Source: Gemmatimonadota bacterium
GTDB lineage: Bacteria > Gemmatimonadota > Gemmatimonadetes > Gemmatimonadales > Gemmatimonadaceae
Assembly (NCBI GenBank): GCA_026387915.1
Contig: JAPLKS010000018.1
Location: 204,941 to 268,940 of the forward strand
Direction of reading: 5' to 3'
DNA: 64,000 nt
Shown here: positions 1 through 9,026 of the stretch, one piece after another
How the letters are laid out: each line of letters begins with the position of its first letter
Position numbering within the stretch: the first letter of the stretch is position 1
The notes under the pieces: generated by a model
What the model saw: the letters and a program-made list of their open reading frames with translations, nothing else
Database searches by the model: none
What the model was told of the DNA's origin: nothing
Program-made: the position numbers and the translations under genes

Positions 1-2
1 CG

Positions 3-755
3 ATTGTCGGTGCCGAAGGCATCATGACCACCGACACCTATGCCAAAGCCATCAGCGTGGCGGTGGGCAACGCGACCATCACTTGGGTGGCCAAGGGCTC
101 GGGGATGATCGAGCCGAACATGGCCACGATGCTCGCCTACATTTTCACCGACGCAGCCTTCGACGCTCCGACGCTCGACCGCATGTTGCGCGCGGCGGCA
201 GCAGTGAGCTTCAACATGCTGTCCGTGGATACCGACACGAGCACCAGCGATACCTGCGCGATGCTCGCCAGCGGCCTCGCCGGCCCCGTGGACGAAACTG
301 AATTCCAGCTGGCACTTAACGCCGGCTGCATTCGCATGACCGAAATGCTCGCCCGTGACGGCGAAGGCGCTGAGCATCTGCTCCGAACTTCTGTGCGCGG
401 CGCGGCCACGCACGACGAAGCGCGGATCATTGCCAAGAGTCTCGTGAACTCGCCGCTCATCAAGACAATGGTGCACGGCGCCGATCCCAACGTGGGACGC
501 ATTCTGATGGCCGTGGGCAAGTGCACGCCCTGCACGATCAACGCAGCGACTACCGACGCGTGGATCAACGGTTTTCAGGTAGTGCAGGGCGGACGTCGCC
601 TGGAGTTTGACGACAACATCGTGCGCGAAGCACTCAAGCTCGATGTGGTAGAAATCGACGTCGCACTCGGCGTGGGTGACGGCGCCGCCACTGCGTACGG
701 CTGCGATCTCACCAAGGGCTACATCGAAGAGAACGCGGCGTACTACTCGAGCTAA
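3..755 (+). CDS. argJ: Bifunctional ornithine acetyltransferase / N-acetylglutamate synthase ArgJ, 3' part
   Basis: C-terminal part of ArgJ, which moves the acetyl group from N-acetylornithine to glutamate (and can use acetyl-CoA) in cyclic arginine biosynthesis. The reading frame is open to the left edge, so the start is missing; the visible protein is about 250 residues of a family usually near 400. The family hallmark is present: KGSGMIEPNMATMLAYIFTD, where the Thr of the ATML motif is the self-cleavage site and catalytic nucleophile separating alpha and beta chains. Other family stretches are SFNMLSVDTDTSTSDT, LVNSPLIKTM and DPNVGRI. The stop codon overlaps that of the convergent YdeI-like gene. 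Function is well supported; only the N-terminus is unseen. Confidence 0.96.
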   Translation: MVGAEGIMTTDTYAKAISVAVGNATITWVAKGSGMIEPNMATMLAYIFTDAAFDAPTLDRMLRAAAAVSFNMLSVDTDTSTSDTCAMLASGLAGPVDETEFQLALNAGCIRMTEMLARDGEGAEHLLRTSVRGAATHDEARIIAKSLVNSPLIKTMVHGADPNVGRILMAVGKCTPCTINAATTDAWINGFQVVQGGRRLEFDDNIVREALKLDVVEIDVALGVGDGAATAYGCDLTKGYIEENAAYYSS

Positions 756-1408
756 GGGAGCCGCGGCGGCTTCTTGCGCGCCGGTTTCCCGCGCGCCGGC
801 TTTGCCGCCGCCTTCGTGTCGGCCGGTTGTGCGCTGAGCATCTGCGGAATCCACTCGCTCTTCGCGCAACTCGCGATGAGCGTCTCGAGCCGCCCCCTGC
901 GCGTGGCGTCACGCGTCGCGCTTTTCACCCAATGCGCGGCCTTGCGCTGGTAGGACGGTTCCTGCGCTTCCCAGAACGCCCAGGCTCTGGACTGCCGCCG
1001 CATCGCGCGTTCGGTGGCGGCGTCGAGGCCGCTGCCGCGCTGGTCGTACGCCGTGCTCTCCGGCCGGTCCTCGTCGCGTCGCGCGAACGCGGCCTCGCCG
1101 GTCGGCATCATCAATCCGAGCCCCCGGAGCTCGCCCACGCGCCGGATGCTCTCGCTGCTCCACGTGCTCCTCGCCTGGCGCGGCGCGAAGCGGATGGTGT
1201 AGCTCCACGCGTCGTGCGAGCGTCGGACGCCGTCGAGCCAGCCGTAGCAGAGCGCCTGATCCACCGATTCGGGCCACGTCATGCTCGTCTTCCCGCTCTC
1301 CGTCTTGTGGAGGCCGACGATGAGTTCCGTGGCGTGCGCGTGGTTCGCGTGTAGCCAGGCGCGGAAGGCGGCGGCGGTCGCGAAGAACGTCGGTTTCGCG
1401 GTGGTCAT
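752..1408 (-). CDS. YdeI/OmpD-associated family protein
   Basis: A 218-residue protein of the YdeI / OmpD-associated (bacteriocin-protection) family. Visible family features are the N-terminal FRAWLHANH helix, then TWPESVDQALCYGWLDGVR, YTIRFAPR with RSTWS, and the AFWEAQEPSYQRKAAHWV region followed by RLETLIASCA. The C-terminus is a basic Ala/Lys/Pro tail (KAAAKPARGKPARKKPPR) that may bind nucleic acid or be disordered. Biochemical role is not established for the family; links to peptide-antibiotic tolerance come from enterobacterial members. ATG start has no strong ribosome-binding site. The gene converges on argJ with overlapping stop codons and has no obvious operon partner. Confidence 0.85.
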   Translation of the reverse strand: MTTAKPTFFATAAAFRAWLHANHAHATELIVGLHKTESGKTSMTWPESVDQALCYGWLDGVRRSHDAWSYTIRFAPRQARSTWSSESIRRVGELRGLGLMMPTGEAAFARRDEDRPESTAYDQRGSGLDAATERAMRRQSRAWAFWEAQEPSYQRKAAHWVKSATRDATRRGRLETLIASCAKSEWIPQMLSAQPADTKAAAKPARGKPARKKPPRLP

Positions 1409-1503
1409 ACTGAGTCTCGGTGGGTCACGTGGTGGGATGCTGCATGGACATCAAGGTTTCCATCACGCGCTCCGCGTCAGGACCGGGCATCACGCCCGAA
1501 GTC

Positions 1504-2385
1504 TCAGACGCCCCCCTTCATCGTCCGCGCGACGATCACCGTGACGTTATCGGTGCCGCCCCCGTCGAGCGCGTCCTGCAACAGCGCTTCGCACGCCTGC
1601 CGCGCCGACGTCATCGTGGCGAGTCGTTCTCGAATCCGCTCGTCGCTCACATGTTTGGTGAGTCCGTCGCTGCACAGCAAATGCACGACGCCCCACTCGT
1701 TGTCTAGCCCAGTGACCACCGGCACCGTATTCGGACCGCCGATGGCGCTCGACAATACATTCGACCACCGCTGGTGCGCACGATCGTCGCGCTTGATCAC
1801 GCCGGCCGCGAGCAGGTCCTCGGCCATCGTCTGGTCGCGAGAGAGTTGCTGCAACACGCCGTCGCGGAACTGATAGCAGCGGCTGTCGCCCACGTGCAGC
1901 AGATACGCCCGCGGCCACACGCCGAGGAAGAGCGTGAGGGTGGTGGCCATGCCAGCGAGCGCCGGCTCGGTGCTGGCGCGCTCAACCAGTTTGGTGTGTG
2001 CCCGCAGTGCGGCCGCCTGCAAGGCGATGGCAAAGGCTTCGTCGTCGGCCGGATCGGCGGTGTAGTAGGCGTGCATCCCGCGCGTGACGTACGCGGTGAT
2101 GGCGTCGAGCGTAAAGCGACTGGCCTCCGCGCCACCTTGACCGCCGCCGACACCGTCAGCGACCATCATCAAGAAGGCCAACCGGTTCATGTCTGGCGTG
2201 CGCAGCGTGGGGTCGGGAATATTGCCCATGCGCATCGCGAGATGTTTCTCAAGCGATGCCACCAGAAAATGATCCTGATTTTCCGTGCGGACGCGACCGA
2301 CGTCCGACAGGCCGTAGACGTCGATCTCGGCGTCGGTCGGTTTGCGCGGAATACTGCCGGTCGGAGTTTCGTGAATAGGGAGCAT
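1504..2385 (-). CDS. PP2C-family protein serine/threonine phosphatase
   Basis: Soluble metal-dependent Ser/Thr phosphatase of the bacterial PP2C (Stp/PrpC) type, about 293 residues. Metal-ligand and catalytic motifs are in the expected order: VGRVRTENQDHF near the N-terminus, MMVADGVGGGQGG (the DGxGG loop), LLHVGDSRCYQF (GDSR), and GGTDNVTVIVAR near the end (DN). Such enzymes usually oppose Hanks-type Ser/Thr kinases; no kinase is in this window. I chose the internal ATG because GGAGGG lies about seven bases upstream; the frame extends a further 40 residues to a GTG three bases after dnaE2, but that extension has no domain character. It follows dnaE2 in the same direction and may be read through from it. 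Confidence 0.93.
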   Translation of the reverse strand: MLPIHETPTGSIPRKPTDAEIDVYGLSDVGRVRTENQDHFLVASLEKHLAMRMGNIPDPTLRTPDMNRLAFLMMVADGVGGGQGGAEASRFTLDAITAYVTRGMHAYYTADPADDEAFAIALQAAALRAHTKLVERASTEPALAGMATTLTLFLGVWPRAYLLHVGDSRCYQFRDGVLQQLSRDQTMAEDLLAAGVIKRDDRAHQRWSNVLSSAIGGPNTVPVVTGLDNEWGVVHLLCSDGLTKHVSDERIRERLATMTSARQACEALLQDALDGGGTDNVTVIVARTMKGGV

Positions 2386-2507
2386 CGGCCCTCCAGGGCC
2401 GGTGGCGTGATGGCGCACGGTGCACAGCCGCGTTCGCGTGCTACCGTGAGTATCGCCGGTGGGAGGCCGCTCCCGCAACCGATCGTGCCCATTCTCGGCC
2501 AGCACGC

Positions 2508-5500
2508 CTAATGAAAGTCGTGGCTCCGCGCATGCGCGGCACCCGCTCCCGCGCCGAGGGCAATGAATTCCTCGCCGCGCAGATTCACCACATTTTGCTC
2601 AATCTGCAACGTGCCGCGCACGAGGAGCAGCGGCGATCGCGTGATCAGTAGGGCCTGCCGCTCGAACCGTTGCGGTGTGACAACCACATTCAGCATCCCG
2701 GTTTCGTCCTCGAGCGTGAGAAACATAAATCCCTTGGCCGTGCCTGGGCGTTGACGGCAAATGACGAGCCCCGCCACTCCCGCCTTGGCGCCGTCGCGCT
2801 GTCGCGTTGCGTCGCGCACGGTCAGCACGCCATTTGGCACAAGCAGCGGCCGAAGATGCCGCATCGGGTGCCCATTCAATGACAGGCCGGTGAGCCGGTA
2901 GTCGCCCTCGGTGAGTTCCGGTGGCGAAAGGGGCGGCAGTCCAGCGGGCACCGGCGCCTCGGGAAAAAGCGCGAGCGGACCACCGGTGCCGCGCACCGCC
3001 TCGAGCACACGCCAGAGCGCAATGCGTCGTCGCCGCTCGTACGGCTCGTTCTGCACAAACGCATCGAGCGCGCCGCTTTCGGCAATAAACCGCAGTGCGC
3101 GTTGATCGAGTTGCGTGCGCTCCACAAAATCGTGAACCCCCGTAAACGCGCCGCCCGCAAGCGCACGCTCGAGTTTGCCTCGCGCCTGCGATCCGAGTCC
3201 GCGAATACTGCGAAAGCCGAGTCGCACGGCGGGGGCTTTCCGTTTGTTCGGACTCTTGGGCGGCGCTCCAATCCTGTCTGTTCTGGGCGACGGCTCGCGC
3301 TCCGCGCCGTGCTCCGCGCCGTGCACCGCAATCACCCCATCGTGCGGCACCACCACTGTGCCGTCTGCACACTCCAGTGTGTGGTCCCACGCCGATCGTG
3401 TGGCGTCCACGCCGAGCACGCGCACGCCGTGCCGCTTGGCATCTTCCACGAGCGTTCCCGCTGAATAGAAGCCCATCGGCTGCGCATTGAGCATCGCGCA
3501 GAGATACTCCGCCGCGTAATAGTGCCGCAGATACGCACTGCCGTACACGATCAACGCAAAACTCGCCGCGTGACTCTCCGGAAACCCGTAATCGGCAAAA
3601 GCATTGATCTGGTGGTAAATGCGCAGCGCTACATCCTCGGCGATGCCATTCGCGCGCATGCCGACAATCATCTTCTGGCAAATGTCCGCCATCCGCTCGC
3701 GGCTTCGCTTGTGCCCCATCGCCTTGCGCAGCAGATCGGCCTCGCCCGGTGTGAATCCCGCGGCCGCAATCGCCACCTGCATCCCTTGCTCCTGAAAGAG
3801 CGGCACGCCCATCGTCCGCTTGAGAATGGGTTCGAGTGACGGGTGGGGGTACGTAACCTCCTCTTCGCCCGCGCGCCGCCGCAAATACGGATGCACCATG
3901 TCGCCCTGAATGGGGCCGGGCCGTATCAATGCCACCTCCACCACGAGATCGTAAAAGCAGCGCGGCTTGAGCCGCGGCAACGTGTTCATCTGCGCGCGGC
4001 TCTCCACCTGAAACACTCCCACGGTGTCGGCGCGGCAGAGGTCGTCATACACCGCTTGATCGCGATGATCGAGTTGTCCGAGGTCGAGCGTCACGCCGCG
4101 GGTGGCGCGAATGTATTTGAGGCAGTCCTGCAGCACGGTCAATATGCCGAGTCCGAGCAGATCGATCTTGATGAGCCCCACAGGGTCGAGGTCATCCTTC
4201 TCCCACTGAATGACGGTTCGCTCATCCATCGACGCGGGCTCAATGGGCACCACCGTGTGCAGCGGTTCGTGCGTGAGCACAAAGCCGCCCACGTGAATCC
4301 CGCGATGCCGCGGCGCTTGATGCAACCCGGCCACAATGTCGGCGAGCGTTCGCACGCGCAGGTCGTGCGGGTCGAGACCGGCGCGGTGGAGCAAGGCGCG
4401 CGCCTCACCGCTGGTATCGGTTGTGCTCCCCACGCGGAGCGCTGCCGCGGTGCTCTGTGCCGAGTGCCGATCACTGCACGTGGCCAGCGCCTCCGCCTGC
4501 TGCACCGAAAACCCAAGCACCCGCGCGGCGTCGCGCACTGCGCTGCGCCCGCGCCAGGTGATGTGCTCGCACACCATCGCCGCGTGCTCGCGGCCATAGC
4601 GATCGTACACGTACTGCAACACGCGCTCGCGGTCACGATGCGCAAAATCAATGTCAATGTCCGGCGCTTCCTTGCGCTCTTCACTCAAAAACCGCTCAAA
4701 GAGCAACTCAAGCTTGATCGGATCCACTGCCGTGATGCCGAGCGCGTAGCACACCGCGCTATTGGCTGCCGAGCCGCGCCCCTGACAGAGAATTCCCTCG
4801 CGGCGCGCAAAGCGCACAATGTCCCACACAATCAAGAAATAGCCGGCGAGCCCCAGCTTGCTGATAAGGGTGAGCTCGTGCTCAATCTGCCGGTCGTGTC
4901 GCGCGGTGCGGCGCCACTCCCACCGCTCGACGGCACCTTGTTGCACGAGCTGTGCGAGATACGCGTCTTCGCTCACGCCGGGCGGGAGCGGAAAGGACGG
5001 CAGTGTTGGTTTGAGGTCAGCTAAGCGAAACGCGCACCGCTCGGCAATCGTGAGCGTGGCGGCGAGTCCCGTCTCGTAGCCCTGCCAACGGCGCGCCATC
5101 TGCGCAGCCCCTTTGAGATACCACTCGCCGTTGGGGCGCAGCCGCGCGCCCATGTCGTCGAGCGTTGCGCCATGCCGCAGCGCCACCAGCACGTCGTGCG
5201 CGAGCCGCCCTGTGGGCTCGGCGTAGTGCACATCATTGGTGACCACCCACGGCACATCCAGCGCGCGCGCGAGCGCTATGAGGTCGCGCGTGACGGCGCG
5301 CTCCTCGGGCAACGCGTGGTCCCAGCACTCAATGGCCACGCGGCCTTCGAACATGTCGACGAGTGTGGCCGCCGCGGCGCAGGCGTCGTCGTGCGCACCG
5401 CGGGCCACGAGTCGCGGCACCCAGCCACGCGGGCAGCCGGTGAGCGCAAACAATCCGCCGGCGTGGCGCGCGAGCGTGTCGAGATTCACGCGCGGCCGGC

Positions 5501-5840
5501 CGCGCGGATGATCGAGCCGCGCCCGCGTGATGAGCGTGCACAAGTTGCCGTACCCCACGCGGTCCTCGGCGAGCAGCACGAGATGCGTTAGCAGCGGCTT
5601 AGGCTCGGCGGTGCCGAGGCGGTCCATCACCTCTACACTCAGCTCCACGCCGATCAGCCCCGCAAACTCCGCTTGCCGCGCCGCCGTGGCGAACCGCACC
5701 ACGCCGCCGACGTCGTCGTGATCGGTGAGCGCGAGCGCGCCAAGCCCAAGCGCCACCGCGCGCGCCACGAGCTGCTCCGGGTGCGCGGCCCCGTCGAGCA
5801 TCGAAAACGTGGAATGACAGTGCAGTTCGGCGTACGACAT
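2508..5840 (-). CDS. dnaE2: Error-prone DNA polymerase III alpha subunit DnaE2
   Basis: C-family polymerase of the DnaE2/ImuC type, 1110 residues, for damage-induced translesion synthesis with ImuA and ImuB. The N-terminal PHP domain begins YAELHCHSTFSMLDGA with ALTDHDDVGGVVRF. The polymerase core includes QGRGSAANSAVCYALGIT, the catalytic PDIDIDFAHRDRERVL aspartates, IKIDLLGLG and GVFQVESRAQM. The C-terminus has the OB-fold stretch GLVICRQRPGTAKGFMFLTLEDETG. Length and the short C-terminus fit DnaE2 rather than replicative DnaE1 (about 1150-1200 with a different tail). An insertion of about 40 charged residues lies near residue 830. The start is followed immediately by PHP sequence. A direct repeat about 85 bases upstream matches one upstream of imuA, suggesting SOS control. 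Confidence 0.95.
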   Translation of the reverse strand: MSYAELHCHSTFSMLDGAAHPEQLVARAVALGLGALALTDHDDVGGVVRFATAARQAEFAGLIGVELSVEVMDRLGTAEPKPLLTHLVLLAEDRVGYGNLCTLITRARLDHPRGRPRVNLDTLARHAGGLFALTGCPRGWVPRLVARGAHDDACAAAATLVDMFEGRVAIECWDHALPEERAVTRDLIALARALDVPWVVTNDVHYAEPTGRLAHDVLVALRHGATLDDMGARLRPNGEWYLKGAAQMARRWQGYETGLAATLTIAERCAFRLADLKPTLPSFPLPPGVSEDAYLAQLVQQGAVERWEWRRTARHDRQIEHELTLISKLGLAGYFLIVWDIVRFARREGILCQGRGSAANSAVCYALGITAVDPIKLELLFERFLSEERKEAPDIDIDFAHRDRERVLQYVYDRYGREHAAMVCEHITWRGRSAVRDAARVLGFSVQQAEALATCSDRHSAQSTAAALRVGSTTDTSGEARALLHRAGLDPHDLRVRTLADIVAGLHQAPRHRGIHVGGFVLTHEPLHTVVPIEPASMDERTVIQWEKDDLDPVGLIKIDLLGLGILTVLQDCLKYIRATRGVTLDLGQLDHRDQAVYDDLCRADTVGVFQVESRAQMNTLPRLKPRCFYDLVVEVALIRPGPIQGDMVHPYLRRRAGEEEVTYPHPSLEPILKRTMGVPLFQEQGMQVAIAAAGFTPGEADLLRKAMGHKRSRERMADICQKMIVGMRANGIAEDVALRIYHQINAFADYGFPESHAASFALIVYGSAYLRHYYAAEYLCAMLNAQPMGFYSAGTLVEDAKRHGVRVLGVDATRSAWDHTLECADGTVVVPHDGVIAVHGAEHGAEREPSPRTDRIGAPPKSPNKRKAPAVRLGFRSIRGLGSQARGKLERALAGGAFTGVHDFVERTQLDQRALRFIAESGALDAFVQNEPYERRRRIALWRVLEAVRGTGGPLALFPEAPVPAGLPPLSPPELTEGDYRLTGLSLNGHPMRHLRPLLVPNGVLTVRDATRQRDGAKAGVAGLVICRQRPGTAKGFMFLTLEDETGMLNVVVTPQRFERQALLITRSPLLLVRGTLQIEQNVVNLRGEEFIALGAGAGAAHARSHDFH

Positions 5841-5922
5841 TCAGAGTGACTCGCAGGCGTGATCGCGCAGCCCCCGCGAGGGCGGCGTGTGTGAATTCGG
5901 GCGCCCGGACACCCCTTATGAG

Positions 5923-5942
5923 ATACCGAATAAACACCGAAA
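5923..5942 (-). promoter_or_regulatory. Putative LexA-type SOS operator of dnaE2
   Basis: Two exact ACCGAA hexamers with five bases between them (period 11) lie at 5925-5930 and 5936-5941. On the dnaE2 strand this reads TTCGGT-N5-TTCGGT followed by TATCTC, which could be a -10 element. The same architecture, with nearly identical flanks, lies upstream of imuA at 12428-12444. Direct-repeat spacing of 11 resembles the alphaproteobacterial LexA box (GTTC-N7-GTTC) in geometry. That LexA binds here is inference. Confidence 0.6.
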
Positions 5943-6093
5943 GTACAAGGTGCGGCGGGCAGCTTTTTGTACGAAATTCGGGTCGTTTTCCCCGCATAAA
6001 CCCGTACACAGCGGCTGGTCACCGGCCGATACTCTCAGAGGACAAGCCGCACGAGCGGTCCGCTCCCTAACCGCGCTTCGCACCCCCTGTTTC

Positions 6094-6456
6094 ATGCCTG
6101 GAAAACTCGATCCCACGCTGTTCCCGTTGCGCGAGGGCACCACGGTGCCACGCGACTTGGTGGTGCCGCATACGGCCACGCTCTGGCGTCGGTACGGTGT
6201 CACCCTCGACACGTTGGTGATTCGTGGCGGCATCTCGGTCTATGAACTGCTGATGCTCCAACCCGCGCCGGAGGGCACCGACGCGGCGACGCACGTGCGC
6301 AACATCTGCGAGTGCACGGTGCGGCAGGCAATGAGCGTGCTCTCACCGATCGTCACCGAGTGGCAGGCCAAGCGCGACGCCGATGCCGAAGCCGCGATGC
6401 TCGCCATGATGGAAGAAGGCGTCACCGAAGAGAACGCCGAGCAACCGACCGTCTGA
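6094..6456 (+). CDS. Small acidic protein of unknown function
   Basis: A 120-residue soluble protein I do not recognise. It begins PGKLDPTLFPLREGTTVPRD, contains TLWRRYGVTLDTLVIRGGISVYELLMLQ, then a predicted helix CTVRQAMSVLSPIVTEWQAKRDADAE with a strongly acidic end (MMEEGVTEENAEQPT). There is no signal peptide or membrane segment. The start is the first ATG after the intergenic region; the frame runs upstream through dnaE2's promoter and is not coding-like there. No good ribosome-binding site is visible. It is divergent from dnaE2, so the direct-repeat operator could serve both genes, making it a candidate SOS-linked gene, though nothing in the protein supports this. Confidence 0.6.
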   Translation: MPGKLDPTLFPLREGTTVPRDLVVPHTATLWRRYGVTLDTLVIRGGISVYELLMLQPAPEGTDAATHVRNICECTVRQAMSVLSPIVTEWQAKRDADAEAAMLAMMEEGVTEENAEQPTV

Positions 6457-6526
6457 CCCTCGCGGCAGTGCCACGGGTCCCGTCTTTCGTTCGTGAGAAT
6501 GGCGGTGCGGCGCTACCTTTTCCCGT

Positions 6527-7693
6527 ATGACATCCTACCGGAAACTCTCGCGCGCACGGTACGCCCCGTTGCTCGGCCTGTTCCTGTTCCCCGTGTCGTT
6601 GGCGCCGCGAGCTGAACTGCGCACCTTCGACCGCGTGCAACTGCTCGAGACCACCAGCGAAACCTCCGCCAGCGTCAGCCTCGGCGATCTCGACGGTAAT
6701 GGCACGCTCGACATCGTCCTCGCCAAAGGACGGCACTGGCCGCTGCACAATCTCCTCCTGCGCAACGACGGCAAGGGGCACTTCACCACCGAAAACCTCG
6801 GCGATACTCCCGACCGCACCTACACCGCAGCACTCGCCGATCTCGATGGCAACGGCACGCTCGACCTTGTGGTGAGCAACGACCGCCCAGACCGAAAGTT
6901 GGTGTATCTCAATGACGGCAAGGGACACTTCCGCGTCTCGAGTACCTTCGGCGAGCCTGACTGGTCCACGCGCTACGTCACCGTCGCAGATCTCAACGGC
7001 GACGGCCGCCCCGACATCATCGTCGCTAATCGCAGTTCAAACCCCGCCAATCCGCGTCCGAGTTTTGTGTGCCTCAACGATGGCAAGGGCGCGTTTCCGG
7101 TGTGCAAACCGCTCCCCACGCAATCGGCCACCATCATCATTGCGGCGGATCTCGATGGTGACGGCCGCATCGATTTGTTTGTGCCGCATCGCGATGGTGG
7201 GCAGAGTCTGATTTTTTGGAATGATGGCACGGGCACCTTTGCCGCCGCACCGGTGCCTGTTGGCCCCGCGCACAGTTCGATTCGCGCCGCCGCCGCCGCC
7301 GACATCAATCACGACGGCACGATTGACCTTGTGGTTGGCGACGAAAAAACCGGGATGTTCATTTACACCAACGCGGGGAAGCGCACCTTTTCCGAGCCGG
7401 TGCAACTCGGCACGCCAGGGAACGCGCCCTACTCGATTGGCATTGCCGACATGAATCGCGACGGCACGCTCGATATTGTCGTCGGCAATTTTGAAGCGCG
7501 CGGTTCCGTGTTCTTCAACATGGGCGGCGGCAAACTGCCCCGGTTCGAAGAAGTCGCGTGGAACGACGGCAAGGGCGCTGTCTACGGCCTCGCCATCGGC
7601 GATCTCGACGGCGACGGGTGGCCGGATATCGTGGCCGCGCGCTCCGACGCACCCAACGCCATCTGGTTCAACGGGCCGGTGCTTCGGAAGTAG
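6527..7693 (+). CDS. Secreted FG-GAP/VCBS-repeat beta-propeller protein
   Basis: A 388-residue exported protein. A basic N-terminus and hydrophobic segment (PLLGLFLFPVSLAPRA) form a signal peptide. Seven FG-GAP/VCBS repeats follow at roughly 50-residue intervals, each with the calcium-loop pattern DxDGNGxxDxV: DLDGNGTLDIV, DLDGNGTLDLV, DLNGDGRPDII, DLDGDGRIDLF, DINHDGTIDLV, DMNRDGTLDIV and DLDGDGWPDIV. Seven repeats would close one seven-bladed propeller. Proteins of this kind act in adhesion, cell-surface binding or as scaffolds for extracellular enzymes; no enzymatic domain is present. It sits 100 bases upstream of another secreted propeller (YncE type) on the same strand. Calcium binding is expected from the family, not shown. 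Confidence 0.88.
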   Translation: MTSYRKLSRARYAPLLGLFLFPVSLAPRAELRTFDRVQLLETTSETSASVSLGDLDGNGTLDIVLAKGRHWPLHNLLLRNDGKGHFTTENLGDTPDRTYTAALADLDGNGTLDLVVSNDRPDRKLVYLNDGKGHFRVSSTFGEPDWSTRYVTVADLNGDGRPDIIVANRSSNPANPRPSFVCLNDGKGAFPVCKPLPTQSATIIIAADLDGDGRIDLFVPHRDGGQSLIFWNDGTGTFAAAPVPVGPAHSSIRAAAAADINHDGTIDLVVGDEKTGMFIYTNAGKRTFSEPVQLGTPGNAPYSIGIADMNRDGTLDIVVGNFEARGSVFFNMGGGKLPRFEEVAWNDGKGAVYGLAIGDLDGDGWPDIVAARSDAPNAIWFNGPVLRK

Positions 7694-7793
7694 CCGCCGC
7701 ACGCTCGACTGTCATCATTCCGACAGGAAGCTGGATGTAGTGTTCAGACTGCCGCATTCCGCTTGGATCAACGCCTTTTCCGCCGAGGACTGC

Positions 7794-8846
7794 ATGGCTC
7801 GCCGCGCACTCACCGTACCGCTCTTTATTCTTGCTGCCGTTGCGATGGCGCCGCGCGCCGCGCACGCCCAGAAGTTCACCGTCGAAAAATGGAATATCGG
7901 CGGTGAAGGGGGCACCGATTACATCACCGCCGAAATCGGCACCGGCCGCGTGTTTGTGTCGCGCGGCACGCACATCATGGTCGTCGACGGCCCCACGGGC
8001 AAAGTGCTCGGCGACATTCCCGACACGCCACGCACCCACGGCGTAGGACTCGCGCCCAAGGCGGGCCACGGCTTCACCACGAATGCTGGTGATTCTACCG
8101 TGACGATGTTCGACCTCAAGACGCTCGCCTTCATCAAGAAGATCAAGATTGAAGTCGGCGGACTCGACGGCATTATGTACGACGAGCCGGATGATGTTAT
8201 TCTCCTCACCAACCACAGCAAGGTTGGCACGCTCACCGCGATCAACCCAAAGACCGGTGACATTGTGGCGACCGTGGAGCTCGAGGACAACGGCCCCGAA
8301 GGCGCCGTGCCCGACGGCAAGGGCCGCATCTTCGTCAACAACGAAAACAAAAACACCATTCAGGTGGTGGACGTCAAAACGTGGAAGGCTGTCGCCTCGT
8401 GGCCCACCGCGCCGTGCGGCCATCCCACCGGCATCGCGTTCGATGCCAAGAGCAATCGCATCTTCTCCGGTTGCGGCACCAACTCTGTGGTGGTGGACGC
8501 TGCCACGGGCAAAGTGGTCGCCACCATCGCCAACGGCGACGGCGTGGACGCGCTCGGTTATGACGCGAGCGAAAAGCTCATCTACATTCCCGCCGGCCGC
8601 GCGGGGAACGTGACCGTCGCGCACATGGACGGCCCCGATCAGTACACCGTCGTCGCCACCGTGCCGACCTTTGCCGGCGCCAAGACCATCGCGGTCGATC
8701 CGGTCAAGCACATGGCCTTCTTGTTCCAGCCCGAGTACGGCCCCGCACCCGCTCCGGCTCCAGGTGCTCCGGCGCCCGCGCCGGGTGGACGTGGCGGACC
8801 GCCGCGGCCGATCATCAATGCGTGGTTCATTGTGATCAAGCACTAA
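7794..8846 (+). CDS. Secreted YncE-family beta-propeller protein
   Basis: A 350-residue protein with a clean signal peptide (MARRALTVPLFILAAVAMAP ending AHAQ). The rest is YVTN/YncE-type seven-bladed propeller sequence with repeated strands such as GRVFVSRGTHIMVVDGPTGKVLG, FTTNAGDSTVTMFDLKTL and IQVVDVKTWKAVA. These proteins are periplasmic or exported and bind ligands or DNA in characterised cases; the exact role is unknown here. The C-terminus is a Pro/Ala/Gly-rich linker (PAPAPAPGAPAPAPGGRGG) before a final IINAWFIVIKH strand that probably completes the last blade. The start was chosen by GAGGA seven bases upstream and the signal peptide. A strong intrinsic terminator follows. Confidence 0.88.
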   Translation: MARRALTVPLFILAAVAMAPRAAHAQKFTVEKWNIGGEGGTDYITAEIGTGRVFVSRGTHIMVVDGPTGKVLGDIPDTPRTHGVGLAPKAGHGFTTNAGDSTVTMFDLKTLAFIKKIKIEVGGLDGIMYDEPDDVILLTNHSKVGTLTAINPKTGDIVATVELEDNGPEGAVPDGKGRIFVNNENKNTIQVVDVKTWKAVASWPTAPCGHPTGIAFDAKSNRIFSGCGTNSVVVDAATGKVVATIANGDGVDALGYDASEKLIYIPAGRAGNVTVAHMDGPDQYTVVATVPTFAGAKTIAVDPVKHMAFLFQPEYGPAPAPAPGAPAPAPGGRGGPPRPIINAWFIVIKH

Positions 8847-8867
8847 CGAGCGCGGTGCGCGAACGAC

Positions 8868-8905
8868 GGGGGCGACGAAGCATGGCTTCGTCGCCCCCTG
8901 TTTTT
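8868..8905 (+). terminator. Intrinsic terminator after the YncE-family gene
   Basis: A perfect 14-bp GC-rich stem (GGGGGCGACGAAGC / GCTTCGTCGCCCCC) with an ATG triloop is followed by TGTTTTT. It lies 22 bases after the YncE-family stop codon. Confidence 0.92.
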
Positions 8906-9026
8906 ATGGTGCCGGGGACGGCGGTAATACGGTGACGGATGCATGGACGCGATAACGGTCACGCGCGCTTCGCTTCGCATGTTGCGGCGTGGCCACTTGC
9001 AATTTTCCTGCCGAGCCGAGCACCAT

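Noticed and set aside
3843..5024. A 393-codon plus-strand open frame inside dnaE2.
   Set aside because: It is antisense to the polymerase core and is His/Arg/Val-rich without domains.
5976..6000. A third SOS-type box (TTCGGGTCGTTTTCC) downstream of the dnaE2 box.
   Set aside because: It lacks the second TTCGG at period 11, so it matches only half the pattern.
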